A stretch of 64,000 bases of DNA, from assembly GCA_944326225.1 (NCBI GenBank), contig CALVDI010000001.1, positions 105,691-169,690 on the forward strand, written 5' to 3'. A program made the position numbers and the translations under genes. Shown one piece after another: positions 48,653 to 55,393 of this stretch. Origin of the DNA: an uncultured Bacteroidales bacterium. GTDB taxonomy: Bacteria; Bacteroidota; Bacteroidia; Bacteroidales; UBA932. How positions within the stretch are numbered: position 1 is the first letter of the stretch; every line of letters starts with the position of its first letter. The notes under the pieces are model-generated. The model saw nothing but the letters and a program-made list of their open reading frames with translations. It made no database searches and was not told the origin of the DNA.

Positions 48653-48740
48653 AAAGAGAGTGACCCAAAAGGAGTAATTTCAAGGCTTGCGAATCAAGCG
48701 TAACGCAGAAATTACCCTTTTGAGTCACTCTCTTTTTATA
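48653..48740 (+). terminator. Long branched hairpin terminator after rpoC
   Basis: Arms at 48653-48681 and 48708-48735 pair over about 27 bp with one bulge and end in a T run (CTCTCTTTTTA). Between them lies a core TTCAAGG...TGCGA...AAGC...ACGCAGAA, with its own small GCTTG/CAAGC stem. The core matches that of the tRNA-Tyr/tRNA-Gly hairpin at 35873-35951, although the arms are unrelated. Confidence 0.8.
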
Positions 48741-48758
48741 TGTTTGTTATAGGTATAT

Positions 48759-48790
48759 AAAAAAGGGACTGACCGCGTGGTCAATCCCTT
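48759..48790 (-). terminator. Intrinsic terminator of the SusCD-protease-PorV unit
   Basis: On the minus strand AAGGGATTGACC, a short CACGC loop region and GGTCAGTCCCTT form a stem followed by TTTT. It lies 22 bp past the stop of the PorV/PorQ-type gene and closes the minus-strand cluster. Confidence 0.75.
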
Positions 48791-48811
48791 CACACAAACA
48801 GAGTGCTTCGA

Positions 48812-49756
48812 CTAAAATGCGTATCCTAGACCTACAGAGAAAGTATTCCCTATAGGTGAATCATCCACTGCTATCAGATAAGCGGCATTGAGCGAAATTC
48901 CGATGAGCTTGATACCGACACCCACAGAAGCATAAGAGCCATAGAACAGTTTTGAGGCATCACCATAGTGATAACCGGCACTTACTCTCACCAGATCATT
49001 CCAGGCATACTGCGCACCGATACCGGCAAAGACTGCTGTCTTGTCAAATGTCAGGCCGCCTTCCAGATTGGCTGAAAAAGCATGCCTGTCCTCATTGCCA
49101 AAATACTGAACTGTTCCGACACCGAACTTTAGGTTTGCCGGAAGCCCATACGAAGAGGGCCCGCCATAGTTTATTGTAGAACCTATATTGGACGCAGTGA
49201 CACCTATTCTGACAAACTTGAGATCCACCATCGCACCGAAGTCAACGGCTACTGCAGCTCCTTTCTGAGGACCGCCAATATCACTATGTACATAATTGAT
49301 ATTGGCTCCCAACGAAAGTATAGGAAGTATACGGAAACCGAGTCCTATTCCGGCCTGAAGATCGACTGGTGTGAACTGGCCGGTAACCATTCCTGTCATT
49401 CCGTCCGTAATGTCATAGGGAGAATGTCCGAAATATTTGATTCCCGCAGAGATTGTCATGAATTTTGCTACTCTGCCGTATCCGGCCACAGCTATGGCGT
49501 TGTTGGCCGTAGTTGAGGGCTGCCAAAGCGAATACACGGCTCCGATCCGGAATTTGTCATCAGTAAGCGCTGCTGTGGCCGCATTGTTCCACATAGCATA
49601 GGGAGTAGCTTCAAGAGTGGTACCGGTCCCACCCATACTCAAAGCCACAGGATCAGGATTTACATCCAGAAAACCTACTGTCTGAGCCTTTGATGTCAGT
49701 GTGACTGCGGCAAGCAAAGCCGCAGCTACAGTTATTGTCTTTACACTATTGATCAT
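48812..49756 (-). CDS. PorV/PorQ-family outer-membrane barrel protein
   Basis: 314 residues. The signal peptide is 1-24 (ending SKAQ). A FadL-like barrel begins with NPDPVALSMGGTG and WNNAATAAL, hallmark sequences of the PorV/PorQ (UPF0164) family. It ends in an aromatic residue (LGYAF). PorV shuttles T9SS cargo to the attachment complex, and PorQ is part of that complex. The ATG overlaps the stop of the T9SS-type protease gene (ATGA), so the two are translationally coupled. Whether it is PorV, PorQ or a dedicated relative cannot be settled here. Confidence 0.82.
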   Translation of the reverse strand: MINSVKTITVAAALLAAVTLTSKAQTVGFLDVNPDPVALSMGGTGTTLEATPYAMWNNAATAALTDDKFRIGAVYSLWQPSTTANNAIAVAGYGRVAKFMTISAGIKYFGHSPYDITDGMTGMVTGQFTPVDLQAGIGLGFRILPILSLGANINYVHSDIGGPQKGAAVAVDFGAMVDLKFVRIGVTASNIGSTINYGGPSSYGLPANLKFGVGTVQYFGNEDRHAFSANLEGGLTFDKTAVFAGIGAQYAWNDLVRVSAGYHYGDASKLFYGSYASVGVGIKLIGISLNAAYLIAVDDSPIGNTFSVGLGYAF

Positions 49757-52479
49757 AGTTTTGCTATTTCGTTTGTTATGGTTTGAGTTGTGCCGTCTTC
49801 TGTCGTATACTTTAAGACTACAGTATAGATACCTCCGGTAAGAGATGACATGTCAAGAGCAGCCGGTTCAAACGGAGTAAGATTCCCAAACTCCTCTGAC
49901 AGAACTTCCGAACCGCTGGCTGAGCGTACTGATACTTCCGCATCAGATGCGTTCTCTCCGGTTCTGATATTAAGGACATCTACGACTGGATTGGGATAGA
50001 AGTCCGCAGGTCTTGTTCCGTCACGGACAAGGACACTGAATGTAACGGAAACGGACTCATACAAAGGATCGAGAGCAGTAACGGTAAGTTCGGTCACTCC
50101 CTGCGACTGCGGGGTAATGGTCATAATCCCGCTGCTGTTCACTGTAGCCGATACGATACCGTTTACTGAGAAAGAAGTCCTATAGGTGAGCACATCACCA
50201 TCCGGATCCGAGATATACTCCTTGAGATCTATCTCGATGCTGGACGAACTGCCGCCAAGACCGATTATCACATCCTCGGGATCACCGGTCTTTTCAGGAG
50301 CTGTATTACCCTCTACTTCCAGATTGATAATCCTGACAGCCCTGTCATATCCGTCAGAAGCGACTATAGAGATCTTATGCGTACCCTCACCTATGGCCTG
50401 ACTTGATATCAGTACCCTGATCGTATTGGGATCAACCAGTGTGGCAGACACTCCTGAAGCACCCTCGACAGTGGGGATTATCGTATGTCCATCTGGATCT
50501 TCTACGTGGAAGTCCATAGTCATAGTGCCCGGCTGCTTTAGTGTAGTGTCCACAGGTGTGTCAGGGATGAAGACAGGGGAAGAGTTGACTCCTGTAGTAA
50601 CTGTAAGCAGCGGTGACAGAGCTGACCGGTTACGCGCAAAGTCCTCCGTGGCCACACTGACATAATACATAGTCTCGAAATCCAATCCGCTGATGGAGCC
50701 CTCAATCGGATCTCCCTCTTTCTTGCCTGATATGGAGAATGAATACTGCGGGATGTCTCTCAACGCCTCAGCATCCTCTATATCGAACTGTTCGGTAGAA
50801 TAGAACACAATTGCGGTTCCGGGAGTGCCGTTATCCTCATCAAGGGGCACCGTAAAGTTGAAATCGATGAAATTGGAACGTGAGGAGACCTCGAAGTCAT
50901 CAACAGGCTCCGGAGCCACTGTACTGAGCATGGAAAGGGCAGCACCAACATCCACCAGACCATGGCCCATATAATCCTTGGGAAGATAGGCCGAGATATC
51001 CCTGGCAGAGTTCTCGAGCATATCCCTCAGCTGAGCCGACGTAAAACCGGAGCCTCCGGCTGCCGACAGAAGCAGAGCAGCGACACCTGAGACGTGAGGG
51101 CAGGCCATCGAAGTACCCTGCATTACCCCATACCTGTTGCCGGGAAGTGTACTCAGAACCTGAGGTCCGTCCTGGACATCTCCTCCGGGAGCACAGATAT
51201 CAACCCAGGATCCATAATTGGTATAGTATGCATAGCTGTAGTCTGCCGCTATGGCGGACACAGCAAGGGTTGGCTCGTAAGAGCCGGGATAGCCTGTAGG
51301 CTTCTCATCGTTGCCGGCAGCAAAGACCACCAGGCCTCCGGCCATGGGACCGACCTGATAAGTGCCTGTCTCGTCCATGCCCGCCATCTCAATAAAATAG
51401 TCTATCGCAGCCTTCAAGTATTGAGGAGTGTCACTGATCTGATTCTTTTTCTGGTCATAGCCCCAGCTGTTCTGGGAGATGACTGCTCCGTTGTCAGCAC
51501 TCCATTCATACACCTTTGCCATCTGCGGTTCAGTTGTACCATTTTCTCCCTCGAATATCTGGCAGGACATAATGCGTACTCCCTTAATTCCCGCAGCAGC
51601 GTCTCCTCCGGCAACACCGGCAACACCTATGCCGTTGTTATTGACCGCAGCAACAGTTCCGGCAACGTGAGTGCCATGATCATCCGCTGTAACCTCGCTG
51701 GTATTTCTCACAAAATTAAAACCGAAACTATGTCCGTCAGGGCCGACCCACATATTGTCCGCCAGATCAGCGTGCGTATAGTCGACACCACCGTCCACTA
51801 CGGCTACGATCACCTCCTCATTGCCCACAAATCCTCTTTCCCAAGCCGGAAGCACGTTGATATCAGCCCCGCTGTTGGATTTAGGAAGATGGCCGTCATT
51901 GTAGTAGTGCCACTGCTGGCCGAGCATAGGATCATTGAACACCGTTATCGCTGATTGCGTGGCCGTACCGGGTGCGGGCACTTCCACCTCTCTTATTGTA
52001 TACTCGGGACGGTGAATCTGACGGGTGAACTCTACTGTCTGCACACCGTCGATGCTGGAAAGATCCTCCGACACGCGCGTAAGAGCAGTCGATTTGTCGA
52101 ACTCAAGAACATACCACAGATGCATACCCATTTTGCGTTTACGCGGGGCAAATCTGTCATTGCAATCAAACAAAGGTCTCATGGAGGTCACTCCAAGGGA
52201 AGCAAAGGCATTATCCACTGACTTGACTCCAGTGGTTACGGACTGTCCGGAAGAATCAGTCTGCAGATCAAGCTGCGAGAGAAGATCCTCGGTAAGCTGT
52301 ACTACGGCCGCCCCCGGTTCAAACACGGAAGACGGAACTTCTCGTCCGCCCACCGTCACGGTGTCGGAACTGCGCAGACGGTCCTCATCTATGCTGCACG
52401 AGCATATACCGGCACATACAAGCACCGGGATAAGGAAAGCCGTTGACTTTAATGTTTTCTTGTGCATTTTTCGGTTCAA
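49753..52479 (-). CDS. Subtilisin-family (S8) protease with T9SS type A sorting domain
   Basis: 908 residues. The N-terminus has a lipobox-like ICSC (Cys28) followed by acidic residues. A prodomain-like region covers about 55-165. The S8 catalytic triad is D229 (VVDGGVDYTHAD), H268 (DDHGTHVAGT) and S457 (GTSMACPHVSG), with oxyanion N390 in FAAGN. Fibronectin/Ig-like modules follow at about 520-825. The last 80 residues are a T9SS type A domain: FYPNPVVDVLNI, then LTGGIYTVVLKY and a basic end NEIAKL. A surface-bound or secreted endopeptidase is expected. Having both a lipobox and a sorting domain is unusual. Confidence 0.9.
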   Translation of the reverse strand: MNRKMHKKTLKSTAFLIPVLVCAGICSCSIDEDRLRSSDTVTVGGREVPSSVFEPGAAVVQLTEDLLSQLDLQTDSSGQSVTTGVKSVDNAFASLGVTSMRPLFDCNDRFAPRKRKMGMHLWYVLEFDKSTALTRVSEDLSSIDGVQTVEFTRQIHRPEYTIREVEVPAPGTATQSAITVFNDPMLGQQWHYYNDGHLPKSNSGADINVLPAWERGFVGNEEVIVAVVDGGVDYTHADLADNMWVGPDGHSFGFNFVRNTSEVTADDHGTHVAGTVAAVNNNGIGVAGVAGGDAAAGIKGVRIMSCQIFEGENGTTEPQMAKVYEWSADNGAVISQNSWGYDQKKNQISDTPQYLKAAIDYFIEMAGMDETGTYQVGPMAGGLVVFAAGNDEKPTGYPGSYEPTLAVSAIAADYSYAYYTNYGSWVDICAPGGDVQDGPQVLSTLPGNRYGVMQGTSMACPHVSGVAALLLSAAGGSGFTSAQLRDMLENSARDISAYLPKDYMGHGLVDVGAALSMLSTVAPEPVDDFEVSSRSNFIDFNFTVPLDEDNGTPGTAIVFYSTEQFDIEDAEALRDIPQYSFSISGKKEGDPIEGSISGLDFETMYYVSVATEDFARNRSALSPLLTVTTGVNSSPVFIPDTPVDTTLKQPGTMTMDFHVEDPDGHTIIPTVEGASGVSATLVDPNTIRVLISSQAIGEGTHKISIVASDGYDRAVRIINLEVEGNTAPEKTGDPEDVIIGLGGSSSSIEIDLKEYISDPDGDVLTYRTSFSVNGIVSATVNSSGIMTITPQSQGVTELTVTALDPLYESVSVTFSVLVRDGTRPADFYPNPVVDVLNIRTGENASDAEVSVRSASGSEVLSEEFGNLTPFEPAALDMSSLTGGIYTVVLKYTTEDGTTQTITNEIAKL

Positions 52480-52502
52480 TAAAAAGGTTGTCTTATTACT
52501 AG

Positions 52503-53237
52503 TTACTGCTTATCTTTTAAACTCATATCAGTTTCAGCACAATACTGAAACAGCCCGACCAGGTCATCTAGGTCTTTGAAATCAACTGAGTGCTCCTTGA
52601 TAAATGCGCGCACTTGGTCCGCACACTCAGGGAAAAGCTTGATAAACGACGAGCGGCGTGCCGGGATAGTCCGGCTGCCGTCATCCAGAACATATTCTGT
52701 TTTCAGTTTCCACGGTATCTCCACCTCACGGCCGTACGTTCTTGCATAATCCACACTCTGCACCCGCACCTGCTTTGCTGTAGATGTAGCAGGTATGCCT
52801 GAATATCCGGCATCCTCATCGGGTTCAGAAAACGTAAAGCTACGGCGCTCGCAAAGACTGAGATCTCCGTAAAGTGAGATGCACTTTACAAACTGACCGT
52901 CTCTCTGGATAAGAAGAGTGTCACCGGCCATCACGCTGCTGACAAAGTCCGCATTGGCAAGCAAAAGAGTATCATCGGAGGGATTGATGAATCTCACGGA
53001 ATTGTCCAGAAGGCAGATGTTCACCTTACCGTCAGCACTGGAGCCGTTGGCGTACACAAGTGTAGACTCGGTAAAGGCAGGAAGAAGATACGATACTGAC
53101 TCCGGCAATTTGCGCAGCATATCATCCCTGGACGTAACCCGGATACTGCCCTCACGATCCTGAGCGAGGGATAAGAAACCGCTGTCCGGTACACAGGTAA
53201 GGGCGATTAGACACAACAATAACGTTTTCCTATACAT
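52503..53237 (-). CDS. Unknown exported protein of the SusCD locus
   Basis: 244 residues. The signal peptide is about 1-25 (ending SLAQ). A beta-rich middle part contains two repeats of DTLLL/DTLLI. The C-terminal helical part contains FIKLFPECADQVRAFIKEH. Only three cysteines occur in the mature chain, and no family is recognised. Its place between the lipoprotein and protease genes suggests an accessory role in the same surface system. Confidence 0.6.
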   Translation of the reverse strand: MYRKTLLLCLIALTCVPDSGFLSLAQDREGSIRVTSRDDMLRKLPESVSYLLPAFTESTLVYANGSSADGKVNICLLDNSVRFINPSDDTLLLANADFVSSVMAGDTLLIQRDGQFVKCISLYGDLSLCERRSFTFSEPDEDAGYSGIPATSTAKQVRVQSVDYARTYGREVEIPWKLKTEYVLDDGSRTIPARRSSFIKLFPECADQVRAFIKEHSVDFKDLDDLVGLFQYCAETDMSLKDKQ

Positions 53238-53275
53238 ACTACATCAAATAAAAATTCATCAGCGATTATGCATAA

Positions 53276-53312
53276 GCGTGGGGTTGACCGGTAACTCCTG
53301 ACAACCCCACGC
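53276..53312. terminator. Perfect 11-bp hairpin between unknown-protein and lipoprotein genes
   Basis: GCGTGGGGTTG (53276-53286) and CAACCCCACGC (53302-53312) enclose a 15-base loop. No long T run follows on the minus strand, so it is more likely an mRNA stability or partial termination element that sets lower expression of the protease genes relative to SusCD. Confidence 0.5.
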
Positions 53313-53338
53313 AGAATGTATTTCCAGTTAGCTACAAG

Positions 53339-53851
53339 CTACCTTGAAGCCACGAAGGTCACAGTATTGTTTCCATCGGGAGAGAGGTACTCTCCGACGA
53401 GGGTGAACTGAAGTTCAAGAGACCTCATCCTGCTGAAACTGGGAACACGGATCTCAATGTCAGCAGAAGGAATGAAACTCTCAGAACTCTCAGTAGGATC
53501 CTCAGGATCATATCCTCTGATGTAGAGAACTCCGCTTTCATCAGTAAAGATGATATCACCGCCGTTCTCATAACCCTCCTGATTGTTCTTGAATACCACT
53601 ACCTCTCTTGTGGTTCCGTCCGTGAGGGTCACTGTACCACCGTCATAGGAATAGATGGCCTTGGCTCCCGTTGTAGACTTTTCCACCTGCTGTATCGGAA
53701 GATAGATATACTCAGCAAGAGAGACCTCCACACGGTCTGATGGGAACTCCACCTCTACTGCTCCCGTCTGAGGGACATACTCCCTCTGGTAGCAGGAGAC
53801 CGCCATGAACATTACGGCTGCAGCCGCCAAAAATATCTTAATCTGTTTCAT
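53339..53851 (-). CDS. Unknown lipoprotein downstream of SusD
   Basis: 170 residues. The lipoprotein signal has Cys20 in FMAVSCYQRE. The mature part is beta-rich and acidic, with repeated Val/Glu strands, resembling the small surface lipoproteins that often follow SusD genes. No ligand can be assigned. It lies 21 bp after the SusD stop on the same strand. Confidence 0.7.
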   Translation of the reverse strand: MKQIKIFLAAAAVMFMAVSCYQREYVPQTGAVEVEFPSDRVEVSLAEYIYLPIQQVEKSTTGAKAIYSYDGGTVTLTDGTTREVVVFKNNQEGYENGGDIIFTDESGVLYIRGYDPEDPTESSESFIPSADIEIRVPSFSRMRSLELQFTLVGEYLSPDGNNTVTFVASR

Positions 53852-53872
53852 TGTCTATCTATTGTTTATCTG

Positions 53873-55375
53873 TTAATAACCAGGGTTCTGCTGGCCTGCG
53901 ATGTTGGGGTTGGTATCTATTTCAGCCTGCGGAATAGGATATATCATCATATAATCGTTGTAATCCTTCACAAAATCCTCATTAACCTCAGGCTGCACGA
54001 TAGCGTTCTGATTCTGAGAAGCTCTTCTGTGGAGAGATATCTGGAAACGACGGAGATCCTGGATACGGAATCCCTCACCGATCAGCTCACGGACACGCTC
54101 ATCGAGAATGTTACTCAGAAGATCACCGGTAGTGCTGGCCTGATAGTCAGGGATACGCGCCTCTCTAAGGGCATTGAGATCCGACCAACCGTCCTGTCCG
54201 CTGCGGGCCTTCGCCTCTGCATTGATCAGATACATCTCTGCTATACGGAAGACCTTGGGCTTGTGCTGATAGTTCTGGTCCGCCTCGCCTGAACGCAGAG
54301 CGGGATTGCCGGGGAACTTGATAAGCTCGTACAGCTCGGCCGTCTGACCTCCATAAAGAGTGGTCAGTCTTCTTTTCAAGTGGCAAAGAGTTCTTATATC
54401 GTTGGGATACACCTGGAAAAGATCTACTACCCACTGCTCGGGGACATATGTCGGAACATATATCTGGTTGGTGAAGTCGTAGCCTATGTAACCGTAATCA
54501 TAACTAGGAGCTCCCTCGTTGGGATACTCGGCATAAAGCTGAAGGATGCACTCCTTGCCGGAATCATGAATCCACATCTGATTGAAAGACGCAGTGTCGC
54601 TGATGAGGGGGTATCTGCCGCTGTTGATAAGCGATGTTGCAGCCTCTATAGCTCCGGCATAGTCTCCGGACTCAAGTGAGAAGCGTGCGTCAAGGGCTGT
54701 AACCGCGTCTATGGTAATCCTGGTACTTCCGGCTGCACCGGGAGTATTGATACGGGAAGCCGCGCTGTCAATATCCGCACGGATCTGACGGTAGGTCTGC
54801 TCCAGGGTTCCTCGGGAAGGATACTGGCTACGGTCAGAGGTAGGATTGTATGAAGTCATATACGGTATACCGTAGGACTGCTCGTTGCCGACATAGTCCA
54901 GGCAGAAAGCCTCGGCAAGCTCAAGATGATAGTAAGCACGGAGGAAATAAGCTTCTCCCAGCCATACACTGAGTGTCTGCTTCTCCTCTTGACTCCACTC
55001 TGAAGTATTTACTGTCTTGGCTCCGTTGATAAAGAAATTGACATTGGCTATGACGCCATAGCAGGCACCCCAAAGACTGGAGACGTCACCGTCACCGGGA
55101 GTAAGTGTCCAGTTGTACATAGAGAGACCGTTGTTGCCCCAGCTTGTGGTGGCATGGTAAAGGTCACTGCGGATCTCGTCCCGGTTGGCATAGACACCTG
55201 CGACATTGCCTCTGAAGAAAGCATAGAGACCGTCCCTGAGTCTTTCGGCATCGTCTATTGACTGAAATGCATTGTCAGGTGCGATGACACCGTGAGGCTG
55301 CAGATCCATATTGCAGCTCGTGACACCCATTGTCATCGCTGCAAATAAACTAGCTATAAGTATTTTCTTTTTCAT
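53873..55375 (-). CDS. SusD/RagB-family surface lipoprotein
   Basis: 500 residues. The lipoprotein signal has Cys21 (GVTSCNMDLQP). SusD-type TPR helices follow, with the family regions around YFLRAYYHLELAEAFC and the C-terminal RVRELIGEGFRIQDLRRF, ending in IPQAEIDTNPNI. SusD proteins act as a lid over the SusC barrel and bind the substrate. The RagB comparison rests mainly on the adjacent protease. It follows susC by 18 bp. Confidence 0.93.
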   Translation of the reverse strand: MKKKILIASLFAAMTMGVTSCNMDLQPHGVIAPDNAFQSIDDAERLRDGLYAFFRGNVAGVYANRDEIRSDLYHATTSWGNNGLSMYNWTLTPGDGDVSSLWGACYGVIANVNFFINGAKTVNTSEWSQEEKQTLSVWLGEAYFLRAYYHLELAEAFCLDYVGNEQSYGIPYMTSYNPTSDRSQYPSRGTLEQTYRQIRADIDSAASRINTPGAAGSTRITIDAVTALDARFSLESGDYAGAIEAATSLINSGRYPLISDTASFNQMWIHDSGKECILQLYAEYPNEGAPSYDYGYIGYDFTNQIYVPTYVPEQWVVDLFQVYPNDIRTLCHLKRRLTTLYGGQTAELYELIKFPGNPALRSGEADQNYQHKPKVFRIAEMYLINAEAKARSGQDGWSDLNALREARIPDYQASTTGDLLSNILDERVRELIGEGFRIQDLRRFQISLHRRASQNQNAIVQPEVNEDFVKDYNDYMMIYPIPQAEIDTNPNIAGQQNPGY

Positions 55376-55393
55376 TTCTATACTGCATTAAAT

